Shown here: piece by piece, positions 1-8,235 of the stretch
Layout: each line of letters begins with the position of its first letter
Numbering within the stretch: the stretch's first letter is position 1
Virus record (IMG/VR): IMGVR_UViG_3300049215_000227
Span: 1 to 64,000 of that record
From: a virus
DNA length: 64,000 nucleotides
Reading direction: 5' to 3' (one strand)
Notes under the pieces: generated by a model
Seen by the model: the letters and a program-made list of their open reading frames with translations, nothing else
Databases searched by the model: none
Told to the model about the DNA's origin: nothing
Translations under genes and position numbers: made by a program

Positions 1-3000
1 TTATGACCGTTAGTGGTTGCACTGGAGATAGCTCTAGCAGCAACATAATACGTACCAGCAACTGGCGTTAGCGTTTGACCAGTTGCCACAACGTAGGTAG
101 TACTGGTCGTACTTAAGATAGAAGTTCCAGTTACTCTGCTATTAGGAATAGATACAGCATGAGTATGGTCAGCCATAGCAAAGTTATTAGAAGTACCAAT
201 CGTATTAGTCGTTGCGGTAGAAATCGAAATAGCCGACGCGAAGACAACTTGATTGCTTAAGAACGTTCTGTGATCCGTTATTGATGTAATGGTAGAAGCA
301 CCAGTCGTGTATACAGCGATAGGTACAGAGTTTGCTGGAGCTTGAGCAATAGCTCCACCGTCAGTAACAACACCAGAAGTGTTAACGTATACTCTGCCGT
401 TAGTTACGTTGGCACCTAGCGTTATGTTGCCAGCAGTTATAGAATAGAACGTTCCATTGATACGAACGCGACCTGCCGTGTAGTTGAGAACTAAGCCACC
501 GCCATTTGTAGGAACAAGTTCGCTAGGTCCAAACGTAGTATCAACAGTAAACGTTCCAGAAACGTCACTAACCGTGACACCGGTACCGTTGGCAAACGTC
601 AAGTCACCAAATTCTTGAGATCCGGCGTTGGCCTTAACAGAGTGAACACCTTTATGGACGTGGTCAGCGCGCACGAAGCTGGTAGAAGTACCAGTTGCGT
701 TAGCAGCTCCAACGTCGGTAGGAGTTGCGACGCTGAACGTGTGAATGTGGTCAGCACGAGCAAACGTAGAGGCAGATCCATCGGCTGCAGCAGCTGCAAT
801 CGTCTGGTTAGCAGGTGCCGCAGTAGGCACGTTATGGATATGGTCTTGCTGAGCAAAGGCTGCAGCAGTTCCCTGAGTGTTGCCGGCATTAGGCGTCAAC
901 GCGCTAGGAGCACCAGTTGGAATATTATGAACGTGGTCAGCTCTTGCAAAGTTGGCAGAAGTGCCAGCCGCATTAGCTTGGTTAGGCGTTTGGTTAGTTG
1001 GTGCGCCGCTTGCAATCGCATGAGTATGATCCTGCTGAGCAAAAGCTGCAGCAGTCCCCTGAGTGTTCGTGCTATTTGCATTCAAGCCAGAAGCTATGCC
1101 AGTAGGGATATTGTGAACGTGGTCCGCTCTTGCAAAGCTGGTCGACGCACCCTGAGCATTAGATTGGTTAGGTGTTTGAGTCGTTGCTATCGTAGTAGGG
1201 ATATTGTGAACGTGGTCCGCTCTTGCAAAGTTAATTGACGTGCCAGTAGCATTAACTTGATCAGGATTCTGAGTTGACGCCGGTCCTGACGCAATTGCGT
1301 GCGTGTGGTCTTGCTGAGCGAAGGCTGACGCCGATCCCTGCGTGTTGGTGCTGCCAGCATTCAAGCCAGACGCAATACCTGTAGGAATGTTGTGAGCGTG
1401 GTCAGCTCTTGCAAAACTTACAGAAACACCGATAGCGTTAGGTTGGTTAGGTGTTTGAGTAGAAGCTGCAGCAGACGAGATCGAATGTGTGTGGTCAGCT
1501 CTTGCAAAACTAGTCGACGCACCCTGACCATTCGTGCTGTTAGCGTTTAAGCCTACAGCAGTTCCAGTTGGAATGTTGTGGATATGGTCTGCGCGAGCAA
1601 ATCCAGCAGCCGAACCAGGGGCGTTAAGTTGATCAGTATTCTGCGTTACAGGTGTTCCCACCGTAATTAGGTGAGTATGGTCCGCTCTTGCAAAGCTGGT
1701 CGACGCACCCTGAGTATTAGTTGAATTGCTGTCCAACGTTACTGCGGCCGCAGTTGGAATGTTGTGGACATGGTCAGCACGAGCTAAGTTTGCAGAGGTT
1801 CCGACAGCGTTAGACTGATCAGGATTTTGGGTGATAGGGGCCGCAGTTGGGATAGCGTCTGCTCCACCCGGCTGATGCCTAGAAGCGTGAGCTTCTACGT
1901 GAACACCGTTAGCGGTTCCAAGGTTCGTGATGTTGTGCGTTCCCAAGTTGAAGTCACCGGTCGCAACGTGCGTTCCGTCACCTCTCCAGTATTGAGGATG
2001 GTCGTCGCCGACTGTCAACCCCAGCAAGTTGGAGTGGAACGTTGTAGCAGCAACAGTAGAAACTCGCTTAGAAGAGATGATTGGTCGCTCATCTCTCACC
2101 TCAATGATATTCGTAGCTCCTTGCTGAACAATGATGGAAGCGATCAGCGTCACACCTTCAGACAAAAAGTTTGGGGGATTAGGCAGTGATCCTTGCTCAG
2201 CTAAAGTTAGAACACTATATTCTTGCTGAGAATAAACTAAGAAATACTTCTCGCTGTCAAAGTCTCCAGTGGAATCACCGATGATATATAAAGAGTGCTT
2301 AGCGTAATAACCAGCGGTGAGAGGAGCAAGAGTTCCAGTACCGTTATCATAGTTAGCATTATCTACCGTGTTTTGTCCAGGAACATTGGTGTACCCGCCT
2401 GAACCGTTTTGGTAAAACTCAGTGAACGTGATTGGAGTTCCACCGTTAGCTAGGTAGTTTCTCTCGCCGTAGTAGTATGATCCCGGTGTTACGCTCAGCT
2501 CGCGCGTGCCGGTTTCTGCGGCGACAGAACCGCTAACGTATACTGCGCCAAGACCACTTCTCAACGCGCGACCGATCTCACTTCCTGCATGCATGCTCAA
2601 GAAGCCAGATTCGTCAATAATCATGACGTCTGTAGTGTTAGATACTACTCGACCCACTACAATGTATTGGGTAGTGTCCGGCAGCGTCGTGTTTGCTTGC
2701 AGCGTAGCCGTCGCATCAAAATATAAGTAAACGGATGAGTTTGGAGAAGCTGTGTAAGGAGTATCTGGCCACGTCACCTTATGAAGCGATCCATCTGCGC
2801 TGTGCAGATAGCCGTAGCCAGCAGCAACATTAACAGTGAGACCGCTGACAGGAGGATTGATATCTCCTTCAGATAGCAAGCCAACTGCAGAGGAGTTAGT
2901 AGTTAAAGTGCTAACATCTGTAAAGCTACCGTCTGGTTGAAACTGCTTAACCTTGCCGCTGACAACAACATCACCGTCTTCAAGTCCCAAAATGACAAAG

Positions 3001-4499
3001 CCAAACTGCGTAGCTGCTGGATTGATGTAAACGTTAACGTCGTCATTAGCACCGCACGCAATGCCGCCTTGAGTACCAGGATGATTGACGCGCAGGTCGT
3101 GAGCATTGTCGGTAAACAGAACGATGCCAGCAAGAATAGTAGGTGCTGCACCCACGTTCTCAACTAACATACCCTCTGTAAAGCCAATGACGTCAGCAGA
3201 GGTCGCGCGAATCAAGCCGCCATTTCTAACTCTGAAACCGTTTCCTCCGCCGCCAACTACACCGGTGCGAGCAACTGAGCTCTTAACGCTCATCTCGCAT
3301 CCTGCGCCGTCGCAAACGAACATGTCGACAGGATAAGGAGATGTCATCTTTGTGGATGTAGAGTTTCTTAACACTACGCGTCCATAAGTAGATCCGGTCG
3401 TGCGGGCAACGAAACCAGTGTTGAACTGATAGCCATCGCCATAGCGAGCGCTATTAATGAAGATGTTGGAGTATGAGCTAGTACCGTCAGCAATAACTAG
3501 AGTATCAGCAGAACCAAATCTTACGTCTTCAACCCAAAAAGCACTTTGAGGAGTGCTAGAGGTGTTTGCAAGATAGATGAGTGCCTTGCCAGCAGTTACT
3601 AAGCCAGTGAGTACGCAACCAGAGATGCCAGAATTGTCGCATCCTACCACTAAATGGTTGGTGTTGTCGGCAGCTTGAATTATCGTTGAGTCTAAGCCGA
3701 AGCCAATCACGTACACGTATGGCTTCATAACGATCTGAGGCTCTACGAATACTCCTGGACCGACATAGATAGCAAACGGGTTAGAAGAAGAAGCAGTAGT
3801 AACGGCTGCGATAGCTGCCGCAACAGAAGAGTACTCTGCGGATCCTGGATTGAGCTTGACGCGAAGGACGTTTTGATCTGGGATCTTAACGCCGTCAATC
3901 TGCAGAACGTTCGTAAGTGAGTTTCCGCCGAGGCTCAAGTCACCCGTCATCGCGCGACGGCCGTCGATGTGCACGTACTGCGTGTGATCGTCAGCAGGAG
4001 CAACTAGGTGAGACAAGGTGCGGTGGTCAAGACCAACGATGTCAGGTGCAGTTATGCTCTTCCATTCAGCGTTAGCTAGGTCGTTTCGAGCGCAAACCCA
4101 AACTTCGTTACTAGACGAGTTTGTCCAGATGGAGCCAACGGAGTATCCCTGAGAGATGTCGTCAGCGATCGTAGGATCAGATCCGGTGAAGTTGTTCTTG
4201 ATGAGAACGCGCCACTGAGCTACGCCAGTACCAGCGTCAACGCAAGTAAACTCAGTGCGAGTCGCAGTGTTAACCCAACGCGAACCGGGAACATAGCCGA
4301 GCGTGTTGTCGTCAGAAGGCAGCGGATCTCTGGTTGCAGTGAAGTTGTTAGTTTCACCTAAGCTATCAAGATCGCGCCACACGAGTTGACCAGCCGTACT
4401 CTTCGTCAAGGCCGTATGGTTAGAGGCCTCAGTAAAGCCCTTAGGTACGTGAATCTCTGCCTGATCTGTTAGCTGTGAGTGGATATTGTTGCCAGCCAT
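1..4499 (-). CDS. Long tail fibre with HxH repeats (C-terminus beyond window)
   Basis: The reading frame is open from an ATG at 4499 to the left edge, giving at least 1499 residues. The N-terminal part is beta-rich with DDHTQYVH-type segments. The middle resembles a parallel beta-helix (GVFVEPQIVMKPYVYVIG... region). From about residue 900 a block of 13 near-identical units of about 31 residues, each carrying ARADHxHNIP or AQQDHxHAIA, leads to a C-terminal part with a further ADHTH. In trimeric fibres such as T4 gp37, HxH motifs from three chains bind iron along a needle; that role here is inferred. It lies downstream of the virion genes on the same strand. It probably binds the host surface or forms a fibre shaft. 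No recombinase or protease signature is visible. Family call is good; the exact fibre type is unknown. Confidence 0.85.
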   Translation of the reverse strand, partial: MAGNNIHSQLTDQAEIHVPKGFTEASNHTALTKSTAGQLVWRDLDSLGETNNFTATRDPLPSDDNTLGYVPGSRWVNTATRTEFTCVDAGTGVAQWRVLIKNNFTGSDPTIADDISQGYSVGSIWTNSSSNEVWVCARNDLANAEWKSITAPDIVGLDHRTLSHLVAPADDHTQYVHIDGRRAMTGDLSLGGNSLTNVLQIDGVKIPDQNVLRVKLNPGSAEYSSVAAAIAAVTTASSSNPFAIYVGPGVFVEPQIVMKPYVYVIGFGLDSTIIQAADNTNHLVVGCDNSGISGCVLTGLVTAGKALIYLANTSSTPQSAFWVEDVRFGSADTLVIADGTSSYSNIFINSARYGDGYQFNTGFVARTTGSTYGRVVLRNSTSTKMTSPYPVDMFVCDGAGCEMSVKSSVARTGVVGGGGNGFRVRNGGLIRATSADVIGFTEGMLVENVGAAPTILAGIVLFTDNAHDLRVNHPGTQGGIACGANDDVNVYINPAATQFGFVILGLEDGDVVVSGKVKQFQPDGSFTDVSTLTTNSSAVGLLSEGDINPPVSGLTVNVAAGYGYLHSADGSLHKVTWPDTPYTASPNSSVYLYFDATATLQANTTLPDTTQYIVVGRVVSNTTDVMIIDESGFLSMHAGSEIGRALRSGLGAVYVSGSVAAETGTRELSVTPGSYYYGERNYLANGGTPITFTEFYQNGSGGYTNVPGQNTVDNANYDNGTGTLAPLTAGYYAKHSLYIIGDSTGDFDSEKYFLVYSQQEYSVLTLAEQGSLPNPPNFLSEGVTLIASIIVQQGATNIIEVRDERPIISSKRVSTVAATTFHSNLLGLTVGDDHPQYWRGDGTHVATGDFNLGTHNITNLGTANGVHVEAHASRHQPGGADAIPTAAPITQNPDQSNAVGTSANLARADHVHNIPTAAAVTLDSNSTNTQGASTSFARADHTHLITVGTPVTQNTDQLNAPGSAAGFARADHIHNIPTGTAVGLNANSTNGQGASTSFARADHTHSISSAAASTQTPNQPNAIGVSVSFARADHAHNIPTGIASGLNAGSTNTQGSASAFAQQDHTHAIASGPASTQNPDQVNATGTSINFARADHVHNIPTTIATTQTPNQSNAQGASTSFARADHVHNIPTGIASGLNANSTNTQGTAAAFAQQDHTHAIASGAPTNQTPNQANAAGTSANFARADHVHNIPTGAPSALTPNAGNTQGTAAAFAQQDHIHNVPTAAPANQTIAAAAADGSASTFARADHIHTFSVATPTDVGAANATGTSTSFVRADHVHKGVHSVKANAGSQEFGDLTFANGTGVTVSDVSGTFTVDTTFGPSELVPTNGGGLVLNYTAGRVRINGTFYSITAGNITLGANVTNGRVYVNTSGVVTDGGAIAQAPANSVPIAVYTTGASTITSITDHRTFLSNQVVFASAISISTATTNTIGTSNNFAMADHTHAVSIPNSRVTGTSILSTTSTTYVVATGQTLTPVAGTYYVAARAISSATTNGH
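654..1775 (-). repeat. Tandem 93-bp coding repeats (D-H-x-H units)
   Basis: Thirteen D-H-x-H motifs recur at about 93 bp, with small length changes in one or two units. Units alternate between the types ARADHVHNIPTG and AQQDHTHAIASG. Some neighbouring copies, for example around 1108-1140 and 1201-1233, are almost identical at the DNA level, which indicates recent duplication and potential for length change by recombination. The repeats are in frame within the fibre gene, so this is a protein repeat and not a CRISPR array. Confidence 0.9.
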
Positions 4500-4500
4500 G

Positions 4501-5079
4501 TTATTGCGCCTTTATTAGGTTACCTTCATTGTCGAAGACGAAGAATCCTTCGTTGTTAATTAAGTAGTCCTGCGGATTGATGACAGTTGATCCCTGCACG
4601 AGCATCGCAAGCAAGTTGTTGGTCGATGCGATCGATGGCCCCTCGGGGTCAACAGGAAGCAGGTTTGTGCGGTCGTACTTGTTGCCAAGCTTGTCAACCA
4701 GGATAGATCTGCGAGCTAGGGTAGGCTCTTCCTCATAGGTGGCTCTCTCTACGCTCTCGTTAGGGATGGAGGGTCTTGGCTGCTCGTTTGCGGCGATGCC
4801 AGCACCTAGGATAGTTGTGTAGAGGGAGATGTCAACGCGCGCATCGATGCTGCCACCCTTCGGGCCGACATACATGTGGTTTGCGTCTACTACTCTTTTG
4901 ACTTCTATCTGGTCGACATCTGGAAGGTGGTTGCCAATGATGTATACGACCTGCTTCACCTTGAATAACGAGGTGTCAGCGATGGATACAAGTCCTTCAT
5001 TGGTTCCATCTGCAGTAAAGTACTGCGTGGGAACCGCTATTAAGCGCTTCTCTAGTGCCATTCCAATTGTCCCAAGCAC
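4501..5079 (-). CDS. Virion-associated protein, unknown function
   Basis: 192 residues if it starts at GTG 5079; an ATG at 5061 (MALEKR) would give 186, and neither has a strong ribosome site. The sequence is beta-rich in the first half (VVYIIGNHLPDVDQIEVKR) and has a polar C-terminus ending in NEGFFVFDNEGNLIKAQ. No known family is recognised. It stops one base before the fibre gene begins and follows a run of structural genes on the same strand, so it is most likely a small neck, tail or fibre-attachment protein made late in infection. Confidence 0.6.
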   Translation of the reverse strand: MLGTIGMALEKRLIAVPTQYFTADGTNEGLVSIADTSLFKVKQVVYIIGNHLPDVDQIEVKRVVDANHMYVGPKGGSIDARVDISLYTTILGAGIAANEQPRPSIPNESVERATYEEEPTLARRSILVDKLGNKYDRTNLLPVDPEGPSIASTNNLLAMLVQGSTVINPQDYLINNEGFFVFDNEGNLIKAQ

Positions 5080-5126
5080 CCGTGACCGTTCACAGGCTCT
5101 TAAGTCAATTATAGCACGAGTAGGCT

Positions 5127-6101
5127 TTAGAAGCCGTAGTCGTCGCGCTTGGAATCGTTAACCTTGATTGAGGCCCAATAGGCTTGCTCTTCCTCTTCGG
5201 AGGCGAACCTTGCGCTGATCGGCTTTTGAGCTTCAATGAGCCAGTTGTTGATGGCGCCGCCCCACTGCTGATCTTGCTTTTCAAGAGCTTGCTCGTTAAC
5301 TCCGAACATGCGCTCACCGGCCTTAATCATCTCTTCAGAGCTAGGCGTCCTAGCATGCATCATGTTCTTACTAGCCATTAAGTTAGTGAGTTGAGCTAAA
5401 GCGGCATCCTCACCTGGAACTGCTGGGTTAGTGACTTGAAGTTTCTGCACTTCTTGGTCAGCGTTAGGAACGCTTCCGTGAGTAACCCATGGAGTGCCTT
5501 CAGCCGTCTTCTTGAGCTTTCTAGCCTCATTGATAGCAGCAATCTGCTCTGGCGTGTACTGCTTGACTGGACCCGCCGCGCCCTTAGGCGTTTTTTGAGC
5601 GAAGGCCTTACCGTGAGTGTAAGACTTAACACTCTGGTTGCCAAATCTCTCAGTCCCAACATTAGTTGCCTTTCGACGAGCATTAGCTGCTGGATCGTAC
5701 TGACCGCCGCCTTTAGGACCATAGCCCGACTTATCCATGTCCTCATTCTTACCGACAGACATAGGATCAAGGTTGTGCATGCCGACGTCGCCTGGTTGAA
5801 GCGTACCGATGTAGTTTTTGATCTTGATGCCTGCTGCGCCAGCAGAATCAGCTCTGCCGACTGAGCGACCACCGTGAGTGATCTGGTAATAGCCGTCAGG
5901 ATGCTTCGTTGTGCTGATGACGCCGTGCGTGCTGTGATGGAACGCCCCAGTGCTTGGATCCTGCGACCAGCCAGCACCGAGCGCGTTCACTGGCCTTCTG
6001 GTCGACGCGACGTTCGTCGCCGTCAAGGCCTTCTTCAGCTGTGTGAGCCTATCAATAAGTTCATCACACTTCTGTAACGTCTTGTCCGTCTTCTTGCTCA
6101 T
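5127..6101 (-). CDS. Hypothetical late protein, basic/Gly-rich
   Basis: 324 residues. It has a short N-terminal coiled-coil (about 1-30, TLQKCDELIDRLTQLKKAL), then a Gly/His-rich middle containing GAFHHSTHGVISTTKHPDGYYQI, which looks like a small beta domain, and a charged helical C-terminus ending in KRDDYGF. No family is recognised. Its start lies 38 bp inside the end of the gene before it, which implies translational coupling. Its position between the acidic coiled-coil gene and a presumptive neck gene suggests a virion or assembly role, but nothing in the sequence fixes this. Confidence 0.6.
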   Translation of the reverse strand: MSKKTDKTLQKCDELIDRLTQLKKALTATNVASTRRPVNALGAGWSQDPSTGAFHHSTHGVISTTKHPDGYYQITHGGRSVGRADSAGAAGIKIKNYIGTLQPGDVGMHNLDPMSVGKNEDMDKSGYGPKGGGQYDPAANARRKATNVGTERFGNQSVKSYTHGKAFAQKTPKGAAGPVKQYTPEQIAAINEARKLKKTAEGTPWVTHGSVPNADQEVQKLQVTNPAVPGEDAALAQLTNLMASKNMMHARTPSSEEMIKAGERMFGVNEQALEKQDQQWGGAINNWLIEAQKPISARFASEEEEQAYWASIKVNDSKRDDYGF

Positions 6102-7278
6102 ACTCTTCGTCCTCTGACTTCTTAAGTGGCTTCTTGGCAGGCGGTTTCTTAGCTTCCGCTAGCTTATGCTTGTGCTTCTCTTGGGAGAGTTGATCTTTTT
6201 GCTTAGCTTGCTGCTTGATCTGAGCTTCCATAAGCTTCAAGCGAAGCTCGTGCTCCCTCTCCTTGAACTCAAGCTCAAGATCGATCTCGCGCTTGCGAGC
6301 TTGGATTTCAGCTCTCTTCGCTTCAAGTTCTAACTTAGCAATCTCAGCTTGCACCTTCTTGTCGGCCTCTGGATCGCCAGATTGTCCCTTCTTCTGAGCA
6401 CCTTCGTACTCCAAATCCATCATGCGCTTGCGATGATTCTTCTCGTAGTCCGTATCTGGAGCAGCCTTCTTAGCGTTCTCATACTCAAGATCGAGCATGC
6501 GCTGACGATGGTTCTTGTCTAGCTCAGGATCGGGAGCAGAGATCTTGGCGTTCTGATACTCCAACTCCTGCATGCGCTTCTTATGCTCAAGTTCCAATTG
6601 CTGAGCTCTATCCTTAGATTGACGCTCATGCTCTGACTTCTTCTGAGCGAGTTGATGCTCAAGATCAAACTTCTTCTTAGCATTTTCAACTTCAACCTCG
6701 GACATAGCCTTGGTTGCGTCAGCCTTGGCTGCCTTAGTCTCATCAATCTCTGGAGCGTGATGTCCATGAACGATGTAAGCAATCTCTTGAGGAGAGTAGC
6801 CCGCTTCTTCTAAGGCCGCTTTGAGTTCTTCTGGATCAGCTCCGCCTTGTTCGTCGCCTTCTTGTGCGCCTTCCGATTCGTCAGGAAGTTGAGATCCATC
6901 GTCCTCTCCGACTCCTGATTGATCATCCATTGGCGCTTCTTCACTAGCTTCTTCATCGCCTTCCTCTTGGTCCGGTTGATCCATTTCATCCGCCGGGCCC
7001 GTAGAATTTTCAACCTCTGAGTCGTCCCCAGGGATTTCCGCAGCGACAGGTTCGCCTTCAGGAGATTGCTCCTCCTGCATGTCCTGTTCATCCTCGTCAG
7101 GTTCCTGCTCTTCCTGGAGATCAAGGATAGCCTTCTCGTGATCGAGAGCCTTCTTGAGATCCTTCCAGCGATCCTTCAACTTCTTCTTGGGATCCTTCTT
7201 GAGCGGTTCTCTGCCTGGCACAATCTCTTCCTTGCCGTCTGCAGTAACCTCTCTAATAGCTTTATCAACCTTAGCCAT
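6064..7278 (-). CDS. Acidic, coiled-coil protein with internal repeats
   Basis: 404 residues. Residues about 50-150 are extremely acidic and Pro/Glu-rich, followed by a GYSPQEIAYIVHG helix. From about 190 on it is one long Lys/Glu/Gln coiled-coil. Within it are three 25-residue repeats of the form RMxxLEYxxAKxxAPDxxxxKNH. The C-terminus is Lys-rich then acidic. Composition is like a scaffold or internal head protein, and the K/E/Q-rich tail resembles the C-terminal helix of the portal at 21472. No catalytic motif is visible. Function is unknown; a structural or chaperone role is inferred from context only. Confidence 0.6.
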   Translation of the reverse strand: MAKVDKAIREVTADGKEEIVPGREPLKKDPKKKLKDRWKDLKKALDHEKAILDLQEEQEPDEDEQDMQEEQSPEGEPVAAEIPGDDSEVENSTGPADEMDQPDQEEGDEEASEEAPMDDQSGVGEDDGSQLPDESEGAQEGDEQGGADPEELKAALEEAGYSPQEIAYIVHGHHAPEIDETKAAKADATKAMSEVEVENAKKKFDLEHQLAQKKSEHERQSKDRAQQLELEHKKRMQELEYQNAKISAPDPELDKNHRQRMLDLEYENAKKAAPDTDYEKNHRKRMMDLEYEGAQKKGQSGDPEADKKVQAEIAKLELEAKRAEIQARKREIDLELEFKEREHELRLKLMEAQIKQQAKQKDQLSQEKHKHKLAEAKKPPAKKPLKKSEDEEYEQEDGQDVTEV

Positions 7279-7287
7279 CTTAACCTC

Positions 7288-8235
7288 TTAGTAGCCGATC
7301 GAGTCGACCAAGAATCTCTTCTGATAGTGACCCTTAGCAGCTTCCATTTCACTTTGAATAAGCTTCTCTAAGTCAGCCAACCTGTTCTGCAGGAATAGCG
7401 GACCAGGTGTGCTCACGCTCTGGCTAGTTCCGTCAATGCCGATGCTGGTGGAATTATACGGAAACAACACTGGACCAAGAGTCGAAAGAAACTTATAAGC
7501 TGCTAAGTTTTCAATGAGCGCAACTAACAACGCTGGAACTCTGTGCTTCTCAAAGCCGGCTCTATACTTGACGAACACAGCGCCAGGCCAGTAGGAGATA
7601 GCTTGCGAGTTGAACGCGTGGTATCCCAAGCCAGAGTAAATGCTGATGATGAAGCCAGAGATAGTTACACCTTGAGCTGGAACGATTTGAACTGTGCCGT
7701 CCTGAGGCTGCACGTGGATGAACTCGAGCGGGATGTCGACGAGCGGTAACGATCCAGGAATACCGATTCCGTTGTTGAACGTAAGCTGATAACGCTCAAC
7801 GTTCAAGATCGGCGAGTGGTGTACCTTAAGGTAACCGAAAGCCCAGAACTGCATCTCGCGAGAGTAGTCGTGTCTCTCCTCGAACGTCACCGGAGTGATG
7901 TACAAATCGAGAGTGTGCTCAATCTCAGATATAGCTTCCGTGATGTAACGCTCGAGCGTATCATCTGTAACTTCTTGCCCAGTGAGATACGACTTCAACG
8001 GAAGACCAAACAGAGGTCCCGTCTTCATTGTTGCTGGCGTTGGGACAGGAAGGTAGCGCTTGAAGCCTTCTTCTTGCTTAGTACTCCAAGAGGGAAAAGG
8101 CTGAACGGTAGGCGTCCTGACGATGCCAGTGCCCTGCACGTTGCCAGTGATGAACTGGTCAGCAGCTAAATCTTCAAATAGTCCGTCTGGCGTTTGACCG
8201 CCATTATCGTTTGGGTTATTTCCGTCGTTACTCAT
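7288..8235 (-). CDS. Putative head-tail connector / neck protein
   Basis: 315 residues from ATG 8235, chosen because GGAGG sits just upstream while a longer frame would place that site inside the gene. The N-terminus is low complexity (NDGNNPNDNGGQTPDG). The globular part contains EISEIEHTLDLYITPVTFEERHDY and a final helical segment with IDGTSQSVSTPGP and a basic end. Helical early parts followed by an I-D-G-x-S-Q-S segment and a long terminal helix are typical of adaptor or neck proteins in large phages, but I cannot name the family with certainty. It overlaps the upstream gene by 8 bp. Confidence 0.55.
   Translation of the reverse strand: MSNDGNNPNDNGGQTPDGLFEDLAADQFITGNVQGTGIVRTPTVQPFPSWSTKQEEGFKRYLPVPTPATMKTGPLFGLPLKSYLTGQEVTDDTLERYITEAISEIEHTLDLYITPVTFEERHDYSREMQFWAFGYLKVHHSPILNVERYQLTFNNGIGIPGSLPLVDIPLEFIHVQPQDGTVQIVPAQGVTISGFIISIYSGLGYHAFNSQAISYWPGAVFVKYRAGFEKHRVPALLVALIENLAAYKFLSTLGPVLFPYNSTSIGIDGTSQSVSTPGPLFLQNRLADLEKLIQSEMEAAKGHYQKRFLVDSIGY

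Noticed and set aside
615-1238. Long plus-strand frames opposite the fibre and other minus-strand genes
   Set aside because: They are antisense to clear genes, with Arg/Ser-rich composition, no ribosome sites and no family motif.
654-1775. CRISPR-like repeats
   Set aside because: The 93-bp units are in frame within a fibre gene, conserved as protein, without unique spacers.
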